Assembly (NCBI RefSeq): GCF_037076565.1
Contig: NZ_AP029028.1
Span: 2,914,001 to 2,978,000, forward strand
Length of the DNA stretch: 64,000 nucleotides
Direction: 5' to 3'
Source of the DNA: Herbaspirillum sp. DW155
Lineage (GTDB): Bacteria; Pseudomonadota; Gammaproteobacteria; Burkholderiales; Burkholderiaceae_D
Position 1 is the first letter of the stretch. Each line of letters begins with the position of its first letter. The notes under the pieces were generated by a model, which saw only the letters and a list, made by a program, of their open reading frames with translations, made no database searches and was not told the origin of the DNA. Below are positions 47,287 to 58,895 of the stretch, piece after piece. A program made the position numbers and the translations under genes.

Positions 47287-48285
47287 TCAGGCCACCAGCC
47301 GCTCTCCCAGGCTGGCGCCGGCGGCAAAGTCGCTGAGGTTGGCAATGGTGGTCTGCATGATCTGGCCGATGGCTTCTTCGGTGAAGAAGGCCTGATGGCC
47401 GGTCACGATCACGTTGGGGAAAGACACGAGACGCTGAATCACGTCGTCGGTGATGATGGTCGAGGACAGGTCCTGGAAGAACAGGCTGGCTTCCTGCTCG
47501 TAGACATCGATGGCCAGGCCGCGCAACTGGCCGCTCTTCAAGGCGGCAATCGCGGCTTCGGTATCGACCAGCCCGCCGCGGCTGGTATTGACCAGGATGC
47601 AGCCCGGCTTGGCGCCGGCCAGGCTCTGCGCGTTGACCAGGTAGCGGGTGGACTCGATGAGCGGGCAATGCAGCGAGATCACGTCACTGGCCGCAAAGAG
47701 CTCTTCCCTGCTGACATAACGGCCACCCAGGGCCTCGAACTGCGCATTGCGATGCACGTCGCTGCCCAGCACCGTGCAGCCGAATCCGGCCATGATGCGG
47801 GCAAAGAGCGCGCCGATCTTGCCGGTGCCGATCACGCCCACGGTCTTGCCGTGCAGGTCGAATCCCATCAAGCCTTCCAGCTCGAAATTGCCTTCACGCG
47901 TACGCATGCTGGCGCGGGCAATCTTGCGGTTGACCGCCAGCAGCAGGCCCACCGCAAACTCGGCCACCGAATAAGGTGAATAATCGGCCACGCGCGCCAC
48001 CGTCATGCCCAGCCGCCGCGCGGCCTGCGTATCGATATGGTTGAAGCCGGTCGAGCGCGTGGTGATGAAACGCACGCCCAGCGCGGCCAGCCGTTCCAGC
48101 ACGGCGGCGCCGAGGTCATCGTTGACGAAGGCCGCCACGGCCTCGCAGCCGTTGGCCAGTTGCGCGGTGCTGCTGTCCAGGCGGTCTTGCAGGAAGACCA
48201 GTTCATGCCCGGCGCCGGCAGACGCATTGGCGCGCGAGAGCAGGGTCTGGTCATAACGGCGGGCGCTGTAGACGGCGGTTTTCAT
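47287..48285 (-). CDS. ldhA: Fermentative D-lactate dehydrogenase-like 2-hydroxyacid dehydrogenase
   Basis: The protein has 332 residues, the length of E. coli LdhA, with the same opening pattern KTAVYSARRYDQTLLSRAN. The NAD site is KTVGVIGTGKIGALFARIM. The active-site Arg lies in VNTSRGGLVDTEAAI, the Glu in DVYEQEASLFFQDL, and the His in VTGHQAFFTEEA. It reduces pyruvate to D-lactate with NADH under low oxygen; another 2-oxo acid substrate is possible. The start has AAAGG upstream. The divergent neighbour is an MHS-family carboxylate transporter. Confidence 0.9.
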   Translation of the reverse strand: MKTAVYSARRYDQTLLSRANASAGAGHELVFLQDRLDSSTAQLANGCEAVAAFVNDDLGAAVLERLAALGVRFITTRSTGFNHIDTQAARRLGMTVARVADYSPYSVAEFAVGLLLAVNRKIARASMRTREGNFELEGLMGFDLHGKTVGVIGTGKIGALFARIMAGFGCTVLGSDVHRNAQFEALGGRYVSREELFAASDVISLHCPLIESTRYLVNAQSLAGAKPGCILVNTSRGGLVDTEAAIAALKSGQLRGLAIDVYEQEASLFFQDLSSTIITDDVIQRLVSFPNVIVTGHQAFFTEEAIGQIMQTTIANLSDFAAGASLGERLVA

Positions 48286-48624
48286 ACGGACCTTTCATGG
48301 ATGAGCTATATAAGGTGAAGTCACGCACCATGTCGCATTGCACCATATCTCGCGCTGCTTCACCTTGATGCAACGCAGCTTGTCGCGCGGACCGCTTTTG
48401 TGAAGGATTTGGCGGCGAAAGCTTTCATCCAGCTATCGAAAAAACCGATATTTGCATGTGCAACGCCGCAAGACGGTGCATCGGCCAGGTTTCGGGCATA
48501 GAATCGGCGGCGCAATAGCTGTCCCACAAAAAAAGATCCTGACACAAGCTGCCGCAGGGCAGTACGAGACAGGCGCAAGACCGGGTGCAACACGGTCCGC
48601 CCTACAGATAACGAGGCACATATC
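48286..48624. other. Divergent intergenic region ldhA/transporter, 339 bp
   Basis: It should hold both promoters. A palindrome TTGCA-TG-TGCAA lies at 48452-48463 and may be an operator. No gene is seen. Confidence 0.4.
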
Positions 48625-49911
48625 ATGACGACATCCACTTCTTCGCCGTCGAAGTTTTCCACGGTGCTGCGCGTAACGAGCGGCAATTTCATGGAAATGT
48701 TCGATTTCTTCCTGTTCGGTTTCTACGCGACGCACATCTCGAAGGCCTTCTTCCCCAGCGGTAACGAGTTCGCCTCGCTGATGCTGACCTTCATGACCTT
48801 CGGCGCCGGCTTCCTGATGCGTCCGCTGGGCGCCATCATCCTGGGCGCCTACGTGGACCGCGTAGGCCGCCGCCAGGGCCTGATCGTGACCCTGGCCCTG
48901 ATGGCGCTGGGCACCATGCTCATCGCCTTCGTCCCCTCCTACGCCACCATCGGTGCGCTGGCTCCGCTGCTGGTGCTGATCGGCCGCCTGCTGCAAGGCT
49001 TCTCGGCCGGTGTGGAACTGGGCGGCGTGTCGGTCTACCTGGCTGAAATGGCCACGCCCGGCAACAAGGGCTTCTATGTGAGCTGGCAGTCGGCCAGCCA
49101 GCAGGTCGCCATCATCGTGGCTGCGGCCATCGGCTACATGCTCTCGACCTCGCTGACCCCGGCCGAGGTCGGTGACTGGGGCTGGCGCATTCCCTTCTTC
49201 ATCGGCTGCCTGATCGTGCCGGTGCTGTTCGTGATCCGCCGCTCGCTGCAGGAAACCGAAGAGTTCCTGCGCCGCAAGCATCGTCCCAGCACCGGCCAGA
49301 TCTTCCGCTCGATGATCGAGAACTGGAAGCTGGTGATTGCCGGCATGATGCTGGTGTCGATGACCACCGTGTCGTTCTACCTGATCACGGTGTACACCCC
49401 GACCTTCGGCAAGAACGTCCTGAAGCTCTCCACCGAGGCCAGCCTGATCGTGACCTTCTGCGTGGGCCTGTCCAACTTCATCTGGCTGCCCATCATGGGC
49501 GCGCTGTCGGACCGCATCGGCCGCCGTCCCATCCTGGTGACCTTCACGGTGCTGACCATCCTGACCGCCTATCCGATGGTGAACTGGCTGGTGCATGATG
49601 CCACCTTCGCCAAGATGCTGATCGTGGAACTGTGGCTGTCCTTCCTGTACGCCAGCTACAACGGCGCCATGGTGGTCGCGCTGACCGAAGTGATGCCGGC
49701 CGAGGTGCGTACTGCGGGCTTCTCGCTGGCCTACAGCCTGGCTACGGCAGTGTTTGGCGGCTTCACCCCGGCCATTGCGACCGGCCTGATCGAATATACC
49801 CACGACAAGGCTGCGCCTGGCCTCTGGATGAGCACGGCGGCCGTGTGCGGGTTGATCGCTACCCTGATCCTGTATCGCAACAAGGCGGCACGGCAGGCAG
49901 TGACGGCCTGA
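48625..49911 (+). CDS. MFS transporter, citrate/tricarballylate:proton symporter type (MHS family)
   Basis: The protein has 428 residues and 12 predicted membrane helices. Family marks are [20 protein letters not shown] at the start, [14 protein letters not shown] in loop 2-3, [20 protein letters not shown] and [11 protein letters not shown] in loop 8-9. These are characteristic of the metabolite:H+ symporters for citrate, tricarballylate or related acids, close to CitA/TcuC. It imports di- or tricarboxylates through the inner membrane. GAGG precedes the ATG, and a strong terminator follows. It lies beside, but divergent from, ldhA; no citrate fermentation genes adjoin it. Confidence 0.88.
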   Translation: MTTSTSSPSKFSTVLRVTSGNFMEMFDFFLFGFYATHISKAFFPSGNEFASLMLTFMTFGAGFLMRPLGAIILGAYVDRVGRRQGLIVTLALMALGTMLIAFVPSYATIGALAPLLVLIGRLLQGFSAGVELGGVSVYLAEMATPGNKGFYVSWQSASQQVAIIVAAAIGYMLSTSLTPAEVGDWGWRIPFFIGCLIVPVLFVIRRSLQETEEFLRRKHRPSTGQIFRSMIENWKLVIAGMMLVSMTTVSFYLITVYTPTFGKNVLKLSTEASLIVTFCVGLSNFIWLPIMGALSDRIGRRPILVTFTVLTILTAYPMVNWLVHDATFAKMLIVELWLSFLYASYNGAMVVALTEVMPAEVRTAGFSLAYSLATAVFGGFTPAIATGLIEYTHDKAAPGLWMSTAAVCGLIATLILYRNKAARQAVTA

Positions 49912-49939
49912 GGCGGGTTTTGGCAATAGCTATTGAGAC

Positions 49940-49967
49940 GGGCCGCGGATGACGCGGCCCTTTTTTT
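49940..49967 (+). terminator. Rho-independent terminator of the MHS transporter
   Basis: GGGCCGCG pairs with CGCGGCCC around loop GATGA and is followed by seven Ts. It begins 29 bp after the stop codon. Confidence 0.92.
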
Positions 49968-49995
49968 ATGGCGGCCCTGAAACGCAGCCTTTCGC

Positions 49996-50490
49996 TTAGC
50001 GCACCGAGGCCAAGGGCAGGAACAGTGTCAGCGGCGCATCCTGCAAGGCGACGAAACCATGGTGCCGGTAAAAGGCCGCTGCCTGGACGTCTTTGGCATC
50101 GACCACCATCACTGCGCCCGGTATCTCGGTGGCGATAGCGCGGTACAAGGCGTTGACCAGCAGAGCGCCCCCGAGGCCACGGCCTTTGAATTCGTGGTCC
50201 ACGGCCAGACGCCCCAGACGGATGGCAGGGATGGCGCCATAGCGGGGCAACTTGCGGCGCAGCGCCTCAGACAGGCGCGCCAGTGGAACGCTGGCACTGG
50301 CCAGGGTGTAAAAGCCGGCCACGCGCTGTTCGTCGTCCACGGCCACAAAGCAGGCAGCGACGCGGCGGCGAATATCCTGAGTGACCTGTTCGCGCAGGTA
50401 GCGATTCAATGCGGGCGAGCCGCATTCAAAGCGACTGCGGTCGTGAAGTGCGGTATCGAGCGCCGTCACCAGGAACGGCGGGCGCGTCAT
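49996..50490 (-). CDS. GNAT acetyltransferase toxin of a TacAT-like module
   Basis: The protein has 164 residues and a GNAT fold. It starts PPFLVTALDTALHDRSRFECGSPALNRYL, which is typical for TacT/AtaT toxins. The acetyl-CoA loop is HEFKGRGLGGALL, and VVDAKDVQAAAFYRHHGF gives the usual C-terminal end with Tyr. Such toxins acetylate aminoacyl-tRNA and stop translation. The start overlaps the DUF1778 antitoxin stop by 4 bp. It is a complete pair with no signs of decay. Confidence 0.92.
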   Translation of the reverse strand: MTRPPFLVTALDTALHDRSRFECGSPALNRYLREQVTQDIRRRVAACFVAVDDEQRVAGFYTLASASVPLARLSEALRRKLPRYGAIPAIRLGRLAVDHEFKGRGLGGALLVNALYRAIATEIPGAVMVVDAKDVQAAAFYRHHGFVALQDAPLTLFLPLASVR

Positions 50491-50768
50491 TCTTCGCTAC
50501 GCAGCAGTTTGCCATGACGCGCCATGGCGCGCCGCAATGCCGCCGAGGGCGGCGGCGGTGACAGAAGAGCGTCGGCGAAGCGCTGCTGGTCTTCCAGCGA
50601 CAAGCGGATCACTTCTGCCTGTTCAATGGCCCGCTGCGCCGCTTCCTGGACTGCCGCGACAACGAAGTCCGTCAACGTCCGCCCTTCGATCTCGGCGGCG
50701 CGCTTGAGCAATTGCTGCAATTCGGGACTGATCCGGGCTTCCAGCCGGGCGGTTGAAACGGCGGGCAT
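50487..50768 (-). CDS. DUF1778 (TacA-like) antitoxin
   Basis: The protein has 93 residues. The ribbon-helix-helix N terminus, RLEARISPELQQLLKRAAE then IEGRTLTDFVVAAVQEA, matches DUF1778 antitoxins that repress their own promoter. The C-terminal LSLEDQQRFADALLSPPPPS is the segment that blocks the acetyltransferase. AGGAGGAATTCACG precedes the ATG. It forms an operon with the GNAT toxin. Confidence 0.92.
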   Translation of the reverse strand: MPAVSTARLEARISPELQQLLKRAAEIEGRTLTDFVVAAVQEAAQRAIEQAEVIRLSLEDQQRFADALLSPPPPSAALRRAMARHGKLLRSEE

Positions 50769-50901
50769 CGTGAATTCCTCCTTGGACGGGATTGTACGGC
50801 AAATCGCCGGACACTGACGAAAAGTGAACGCATGACAATAACAGAGCGACCGGAGATAAATGAAAGCGGGGAGCCAATCAAGGCAAAAGCAAAAATTTCT
50901 T

Positions 50902-50921
50902 CAAGTCTTATATAAGAGTTG
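50902..50921 (+). promoter_or_regulatory. AT-rich palindrome upstream of isocitrate dehydrogenase
   Basis: CAA-G-TCTTATATAAGA-G-TTG is a 20-bp palindrome broken by one mismatched pair. It lies about 220 bp before the isocitrate dehydrogenase start, in a likely promoter region. It may be a regulator site for central carbon metabolism. Confidence 0.45.
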
Positions 50922-51137
50922 AAGCATTTCGCCCCGCTTAGGAGTAAACTACCGCTGTTTTTTGCCGCGGCCTTCTGGCAGCAGTACGCCAGCCATGCCG
51001 CCCCGGGAGACGAGTTTCCACGCAGCACAGCCGACAAGGAGATGGCGCCAGTCCAGGCCGACAGAGCCCGGGCGGTTCATCCGGCGCTGCGGGGATCGCA
51101 CCAAAGCACATCAACACACCAACGCAAGGACATCATC

Positions 51138-53366
<2,229 letters not shown>

Positions 53367-53381
53367 GGCGTTGCTGCCTGA

Positions 53382-53451
53382 GGGAGGGTGAATGCATCAC
53401 CCTCCCGCGCAAAAAAGCCAAGGCCGCGAATGAAAATTCGCGGCCTTTCCG
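53382..53451 (+). terminator. Tandem hairpins ending the isocitrate dehydrogenase transcript
   Basis: The first hairpin pairs GGGAGGGTGA with TCACCCTCCC (53382-53406). The second pairs AAGGCCGCGAAT with ATTCGCGGCCTT around a GAAA tetraloop (53420-53447) and runs into TTTCCGTTTT. The second is the intrinsic terminator. Confidence 0.85.
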
Positions 53452-53492
53452 TTTTACGGGCATCAGGTGGATGAGGCCGGCGGATGCGCTCT

Positions 53493-53590
53493 ACCGTTCG
53501 GACTGAGTAGTCGGACGCGTGCGGCGTATCGAAGGAGCAAGGACGGCGCGCCTTCGATACGCGGCATGGCCGCTACTCAGGACGAACGGT
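53493..53590. repeat. Palindromic intergenic repeat, 98 bp
   Basis: ACCGTTCG (53493) to CGAACGGT (53590) form the outer arms and CGTATCGAAGG/CCTTCGATACG (53525-53535, 53551-53561) the inner arms. CTGAGTAG and CTACTCAG lie symmetrically between. The sequence style resembles a short inverted repeat scattered in many proteobacterial genomes. It lies between icd and eutC and encodes nothing. Confidence 0.6.
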
Positions 53591-53630
53591 GAGTGGGGCA
53601 TCATCGTGCTGCAATGTGCCATCTCACCCT

Positions 53631-54500
53631 TCAAGCATCCCCGAGCAAAAAGTTGCGCCGCACATCAAGTTCCTCCCCCTCGCTGGCCGTCTCATCCTTC
53701 AAGGCCACGCCGGACAGCGCGCGCTGGTGCGCCTGCGCCATCAGGTAATGCAGCTTGTAGGCTGCCTCCGGGTAAGGCAAACCTTCCGGCCGCACATTGG
53801 AGATGCAATTGCGGCTGGCGTCGGTCAGCCCGCGTGAAGGCATCCAGGTCAGATAGAGTCCCATGCTGTCGGGCGAACTCAGTCCCGGCCGCTCGCCGAT
53901 GAGGATCACGACCAGCTTTACGCCCATCAGCTCGCCGATCTCATCGGCCACCGCCACCCGCCCCTGCTGCACGATCACCGGCGGTGCCATCGACCATCCC
54001 TCGGGCGCAATCCGCCGCATCACCTCGGCCAGGAATGGCGCAGCATTGCGCACGATGGCCAGGGCCGACAATCCATCGGCGATCACGAAGCCCACATCGA
54101 AGCGCCGTTGCGGCGCGGTGCCGAAACGGTCAAGCAGTTGCTGGCGCGATTTTTCCGACAGCCTGCGCCCGAAGTCCGGCCGCTGCAGGTAGACCAGCCG
54201 ATCCGCTGCGGCACTCTGCACATCCAGTACCTCTTGCGCCGGGCAGATGCCCTGCTCCTGCAACTGATCCTTGAGCGCAGCCACATCTAACGGCAGATGC
54301 ACGGCATCGCGCGCCTGCGCGTGCGCCAGCTGGAAAGCCAGTTGTGGCGCGGTCGGCAGGCTCACGCCGCTCCGTCCCAACGCGATGCGCGCGGCGGTAA
54401 ACCGGCGCAGTGCCTCCCACGGATTGGCCGTGACGTTTTCTGCACCGGGGCTGACGTTTTTTGCACCTTGCGGTGACATGTCGTGGTCGTCCATGGTCAT
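53631..54500 (-). CDS. eutC: Ethanolamine ammonia-lyase small subunit
   Basis: The protein has 289 residues. It contains [23 protein letters not shown] near the N terminus, the cobalamin-binding [12 protein letters not shown] region and [16 protein letters not shown], all typical of EutC. The subunit binds adenosylcobalamin with EutB and deaminates ethanolamine to acetaldehyde and ammonia. The first 25 residues are a loose Met/Asp-rich leader. Its start overlaps the eutB stop by 4 bp (ATGA). No microcompartment shell genes are present in the window. Confidence 0.96.
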   Translation of the reverse strand: MTMDDHDMSPQGAKNVSPGAENVTANPWEALRRFTAARIALGRSGVSLPTAPQLAFQLAHAQARDAVHLPLDVAALKDQLQEQGICPAQEVLDVQSAAADRLVYLQRPDFGRRLSEKSRQQLLDRFGTAPQRRFDVGFVIADGLSALAIVRNAAPFLAEVMRRIAPEGWSMAPPVIVQQGRVAVADEIGELMGVKLVVILIGERPGLSSPDSMGLYLTWMPSRGLTDASRNCISNVRPEGLPYPEAAYKLHYLMAQAHQRALSGVALKDETASEGEELDVRRNFLLGDA

Positions 54501-55903
54501 TGCAGCCGCAGCAAGGTGTCACGAAAACCGGGCGGCATATCGGCGTGCAGGCGAAATGCCTCACCCTCGCCGGGCTGGTTGAAGATCTGCATCCGGTGCA
54601 GCCAGGCCTCGAATTCCGGTGCCGGCCGCGAACCCAGTACCCGCCTTGCATACAGGGCATCGTGGAAGGAAGTGGTCTGGTAATTCAACATGATGTCATC
54701 CGAACCGGGGATGCCCATGACGAAGGTACAGCCGGCCACGCCCAGCAAGGTCAGCAGCACATCCATGTCGTTCTGGTCCGCCTCGGCGTGGTTGGTGTAG
54801 CAGACGTCGCAGCCCATGGGCAGGCCCAGCAGCTTGGCGCAGAAATGATCTTCCAGTCCGGCGCGGATGATCTGCTTGCCGTCGTAGAGATATTCCGGTC
54901 CGATGAAGCCGACCACGGTATTGACCAGCAGGGGCCTGAAGGCCCGCGCCACCGCGTAGGCGCGCGCCTCGCAGGTCTGCTGGTCGATGCCGTGATGCGC
55001 ATTGGCCGACAGCGCGCTGCCCTGCCCGGTTTCGAAATACATCACGTTGTCGCCCACGGTGCCGCGCTTGAGCGACAGCGCGGCCTCACGCGCCTCGCCG
55101 AGCATGGCGAGGTTGATGCCAAAGCCGCGATTGGCCGCCTCGGTCCCGGCAATGGACTGGAACACCAGGTCCACCGGCGCGCCGCGCTCGATGGCCGCAA
55201 TCGTGTTGGTGACGTGGGTCAGCACGCAGGATTGCGTAGGAATTTCGTAGCGCGCGATCACATCGGCCATCATGCCGACCAGCTTCACCACCTGCGGCAC
55301 ATTGTCGGTAGCGGGATTGATGCCGATGACCGCATCACCGTTGCCATACAACAAGCCATCGAGCATGCTGGCCGCGATGCCGCTGGCGTCATCGGTGGGA
55401 TGATTGGGCTGCAGGCGGGTGGACAGTCGTCCCGGCAGCCCGATGGTGTTGCGAAACGCCGTGACCACGCGGCACTTCTTGGCCACCAGAATCAGATCCT
55501 GATTGCGCATGATCTTGCACACGGCAGCAGCCATCTCAGGCGTGATACCCGGCGCGAGGGCCGCCAGCACGGCGCTGTCCGTGTCATCGGCCAGCAGCCA
55601 GTTGCGGAAATCGCCCACGGTCAGGTGTGCAATGCGCGCAAACGCGGCGCGGTCATGGCTGTCGAGGATGAGGCGGGTGACCTCATCCTCTTCATAAGGG
55701 ATCAGGGGCTCTTCCAGAAACGTCTTCAGCGGCAGCCCGGCCAGTGCCATCTGCGCAATGGCGCGCTCCTCTGCGCTGCCCGCTGCGACACCGGCCAGCA
55801 GATCACCGGAACGCGCCGGACTGGCCTTTGCCATCAACTCCTTGAGATCACGAAACACGTAGCTGGCGCTACCCACGCTGTGCCGGAAACGCTGTTCGGC
55901 CAT
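54497..55903 (-). CDS. eutB: Ethanolamine ammonia-lyase large subunit
   Basis: The protein has 468 residues, near the family length. Features include [25 protein letters not shown] opening ([20 protein letters not shown]), [39 protein letters not shown] and [17 protein letters not shown], which form the substrate barrel. It is the catalytic subunit of the adenosylcobalamin-dependent lyase. AGGAGGAG precedes the ATG. It follows the exported HAD phosphatase gene by 36 bp on the same strand, and is coupled to eutC. Confidence 0.96.
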   Translation of the reverse strand: MAEQRFRHSVGSASYVFRDLKELMAKASPARSGDLLAGVAAGSAEERAIAQMALAGLPLKTFLEEPLIPYEEDEVTRLILDSHDRAAFARIAHLTVGDFRNWLLADDTDSAVLAALAPGITPEMAAAVCKIMRNQDLILVAKKCRVVTAFRNTIGLPGRLSTRLQPNHPTDDASGIAASMLDGLLYGNGDAVIGINPATDNVPQVVKLVGMMADVIARYEIPTQSCVLTHVTNTIAAIERGAPVDLVFQSIAGTEAANRGFGINLAMLGEAREAALSLKRGTVGDNVMYFETGQGSALSANAHHGIDQQTCEARAYAVARAFRPLLVNTVVGFIGPEYLYDGKQIIRAGLEDHFCAKLLGLPMGCDVCYTNHAEADQNDMDVLLTLLGVAGCTFVMGIPGSDDIMLNYQTTSFHDALYARRVLGSRPAPEFEAWLHRMQIFNQPGEGEAFRLHADMPPGFRDTLLRLQ

Positions 55904-55939
55904 GATGATGCTCCTCCTGATTCACCGCCGCCTTGCCGA

Positions 55940-57262
55940 TCAGCTGGTCAGCAGTTGCGGTGCCGTCTTGCCATACTTGATGCTGGTTTCCGCCGGCAGC
56001 CAGTTGCCGGTCGACTCCTGGCGTCCCTGCAGCAGGAAACGCGGCGTGGCCGCACTGATCTGCTCGGCCGCGAGCTTGGACAATTCGCCGATCTTGCCGT
56101 TCTTCATGCGGTTGACGATCAGCCCGTAGCGGGTCTCGGGGAAATCACGCAGCATATCGTAGTCGCCATCGCTGTCGCCTGCCACGAACAAGGGCCCATA
56201 GCCCTTCTGCTTCACCAGCACCTGCCTGATGGCGACCGTCTTGCCCGGTCCCCAGGTCAATGGCCAATCCTTGAGATAGGCATTGCGGAACACCTGGCCA
56301 TTGCGTTCCAGACGCAGGCCGATGACGTTCTCGCGGCTCACGCCGTAGCCATACTTGGGATGCGTGGCAAAGACCGCCACCACATCCTCCAGCGAGGCGG
56401 TACAGACATAGACGTCGATACCGTTGCGGCGCAGGGCGTCCATGAGGGTGGCGATTTCAGTGCACAGGCGGATGCCATGGAAGTGCGATACGCTCACCAC
56501 GCCCGCCCTGCCCGCGCGGTCGGCCGGGCTGGTGTACTTGACCTTGGTCAGCGCCGCACCCAGCGCAGCATCATTGGAGGCTTCGGCCAGCGCACTCACC
56601 TCGGCCACGCTCATGTTGGCGAAGAAGTAGATCACCCAGGGATAACCGACGGCCACGCCATGGGTATCGTTGACGGCCTCATAGAGATAGTAGAGCTTGG
56701 CGCGGAAGTCCTGGAACTCCGGCGTGGCCGTCACTTCCTCGAGGCTCTTGCTGCCGGCCATGCCCTTGTAGCTGGCGTAGAGAAAGGCGTAATCGGCATC
56801 GAGGTCGGCACAGATCGCCTCCAGGTCGACGATGTTGCCGGCCGCATTCTTGAAGTCCTTGCTGAAAGGCCCCGGCGGCACGTTCTGGCGCGTGATGGCG
56901 GCGAATTCGGGCGGCGTCAGCTTGAAGGACAGCGTATTGATCTGGTACATGAAGAGTGCTTCTTCACAGTCATTCATGATGCTGGTGTTATCCCAGTCAA
57001 ACACGGCATAGGGACGCTTGCCGCTCTGGTAGCCCGCTGCCAGCTTGCCATGATCGGCAATCATCTGCGCCACCAGATCATGATTGCGCGCGGCCCACTT
57101 GGCGTGGTCCAGCGCCACCTCGGCACGTGCGGCCGCCTGGCCGGGGGTGGCAACGGCGCCCAGCGCGCCGCCGGCAGCAGCGGCCAGCAGGCCGCCCAGG
57201 AAGCCCCGGCGCTTCAACACGGGCGTAGCGGATACGGTCGTCGGTTTGTGTTTGTTGTTCAT
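55940..57262 (-). CDS. Tat-exported HAD phosphatase, phosphorylcholine/phosphoethanolamine phosphatase-like
   Basis: The protein has 440 residues. The leader has twin arginines in VLKRRGFLGGLLAAAAGG, followed by an Ala-rich core and AxA-type cleavage, so it is probably sent folded to the periplasm by Tat. HAD motif I is VFDWDNTS (nucleophile Asp89, Asp91), motif II is the Thr in VYVCTASLE, a Lys follows in GPGKTVAI, and motif IV is FVAGDSDGDYDML. The style resembles Pseudomonas phosphorylcholine phosphatase. Its position between the ethanolamine permease and eutBC suggests it frees ethanolamine from phosphoethanolamine outside the cytoplasm. That role is inferred from context. Confidence 0.8.
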   Translation of the reverse strand: MNNKHKPTTVSATPVLKRRGFLGGLLAAAAGGALGAVATPGQAAARAEVALDHAKWAARNHDLVAQMIADHGKLAAGYQSGKRPYAVFDWDNTSIMNDCEEALFMYQINTLSFKLTPPEFAAITRQNVPPGPFSKDFKNAAGNIVDLEAICADLDADYAFLYASYKGMAGSKSLEEVTATPEFQDFRAKLYYLYEAVNDTHGVAVGYPWVIYFFANMSVAEVSALAEASNDAALGAALTKVKYTSPADRAGRAGVVSVSHFHGIRLCTEIATLMDALRRNGIDVYVCTASLEDVVAVFATHPKYGYGVSRENVIGLRLERNGQVFRNAYLKDWPLTWGPGKTVAIRQVLVKQKGYGPLFVAGDSDGDYDMLRDFPETRYGLIVNRMKNGKIGELSKLAAEQISAATPRFLLQGRQESTGNWLPAETSIKYGKTAPQLLTS

Positions 57263-57312
57263 GATGGCCTTATCGAAATATCGGGATAAAAGATTTATAC
57301 GATTTATATCGT

Positions 57313-58695
57313 TCAGAATTCAGCGACCGCCGCCGCACCCTCGGCACGCTGCCGCGCCGTCGCCAGGAACCAGGCATAGCCCAGCGCCAGCAAGGCCACG
57401 AAGATGCCGAAGATCAGCGGGTTGTAGTAGATCATGGTGGCCATGCAGACCAGCGCACCGAAGAGCGCAAAGGCCGGGAAGTAGGGATACAGCGGCGCCC
57501 GGAAAGGCCGCTCCAGCCCGGCTTCGGCGCGACGCAGACGGAACAGCGACAGCATCGAGAGGATGTACATCAGGATCGCGCCGAACACCGACATGGTGAC
57601 GATGTTGGCAGTCAGCGTCTGGCCGCCGATGGTGATCAGTTCATCGCTGTAGATGGCGGCGATACCCACCACGCCACCGGCCAGGATGGCCCGGTGCGGG
57701 GTCTTGAAGCGCGGATGAACACGGGCGAAATACGCCGGCAGATAAGCCTCGCGGGCCAGCGCAAAGATCTGGCGCGAGTAGCCCAGGATGATGCCGTGGA
57801 AGGAAGCCACCAGCCCGAACAGGCCCAGCCAGACCAGCATGTGCAGCCAGTTGCTGTTGCCGCCGACGATCAGCTTCATGGCCTGCGGCAGCGGATCGTT
57901 GATGTTAGCCAGCTTGGTCCAGTCACCCACGCCACCGGCGAAGAGCATCACGCCAACGGCCAGCACCACCAGGGTCAGAATCCCGGTGATGTAGGCAATC
58001 GGAATGGAACGCCTGGGGTCCTTGGCCTCTTCAGCCGCCATGGCCACGCCTTCGATGGCCAGGAAGAACCAGATCGCAAACGGAATCGCCGCGAACATGC
58101 CCGGCACCGCCGCCAGGCTGAAGCCATCGCTGCCGGCCCATCCGCCCTTGGTGAAATTGGCCAGCGAAAAACCCGGCGCCACCACGCCCATGAAGACCAG
58201 CAACTCGAAGATCGCCAGCAGGGTCACGAAGAGTTCAAAGGTGGCCGCGATCTGCACCCCGACGATATTGAGCGTCATGAAGACGAGGTAGGCTCCCAGC
58301 GCCGCCAGTTTGGGATCGATATTGGGGAACTGCACATTGAGATAAGCCCCGATGGCCAGCGCGATGGCCGGTGGTGCGAAGACGAATTCGATCAGCGTCG
58401 CCGCCCCTGCCAGGTAACCGCCGACCGGCCCGAAAGCGCGCTTGCTGTAGGCAAACGGCCCGCCTGCATGGGGAATGGAGGTGGTCAGCTCGGTAAAGCT
58501 GAAGATGAAGGTGGCATACATGGCTGCGATGAACAGCGCCGTCACCGTAAAGCCGAGCGTGCCCGCGCTGGCCCAGCCATAGCTCCAGCCGAAGTATTCG
58601 CCGGAAATCACCAGCCCGACCGCAATGGCCCAGAGCTGCAGGGTAGACAGGACGGGCTTGAGCGTATGACCTTGCCCTGAAGAGCTTGCATTCAT
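57313..58695 (-). CDS. eat: Ethanolamine permease
   Basis: The protein has 460 residues from the ATG at 58695, with AGGAG 6 nt upstream; the open frame further out lacks a start signal. About 12 membrane helices are predicted. The APC-family start LKPVLSTLQLWAIAVGLVISGEYFGWSYGW and the helix-3 segment IPHAGGPFAYSKRAFGP match the ethanolamine permease Eat of Pseudomonas and relatives. It imports ethanolamine with a cation. It heads the operon with the phosphatase and eutBC and is divergent from an AraC-type regulator. Confidence 0.93.
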   Translation of the reverse strand: MNASSSGQGHTLKPVLSTLQLWAIAVGLVISGEYFGWSYGWASAGTLGFTVTALFIAAMYATFIFSFTELTTSIPHAGGPFAYSKRAFGPVGGYLAGAATLIEFVFAPPAIALAIGAYLNVQFPNIDPKLAALGAYLVFMTLNIVGVQIAATFELFVTLLAIFELLVFMGVVAPGFSLANFTKGGWAGSDGFSLAAVPGMFAAIPFAIWFFLAIEGVAMAAEEAKDPRRSIPIAYITGILTLVVLAVGVMLFAGGVGDWTKLANINDPLPQAMKLIVGGNSNWLHMLVWLGLFGLVASFHGIILGYSRQIFALAREAYLPAYFARVHPRFKTPHRAILAGGVVGIAAIYSDELITIGGQTLTANIVTMSVFGAILMYILSMLSLFRLRRAEAGLERPFRAPLYPYFPAFALFGALVCMATMIYYNPLIFGIFVALLALGYAWFLATARQRAEGAAAVAEF

Positions 58696-58895
58696 TGAAT
58701 TCTCCTGTTGGCGCGAGAGGGTGTAGCCGCAGCATGGCGGCCATTGTTGTTTGGCTTGCGGGCATGGCGCTTGCTTGATGGACGTCAATGCGCTGCCCTC
58801 GCCAAGCAATATAGCAACCGCATATCGGGCGGCGTTATCGAAATTCGGCAAACCTGCGCGGCTTACCGGTCGCCGGTCGTTCAAGGAGTCGTCCC

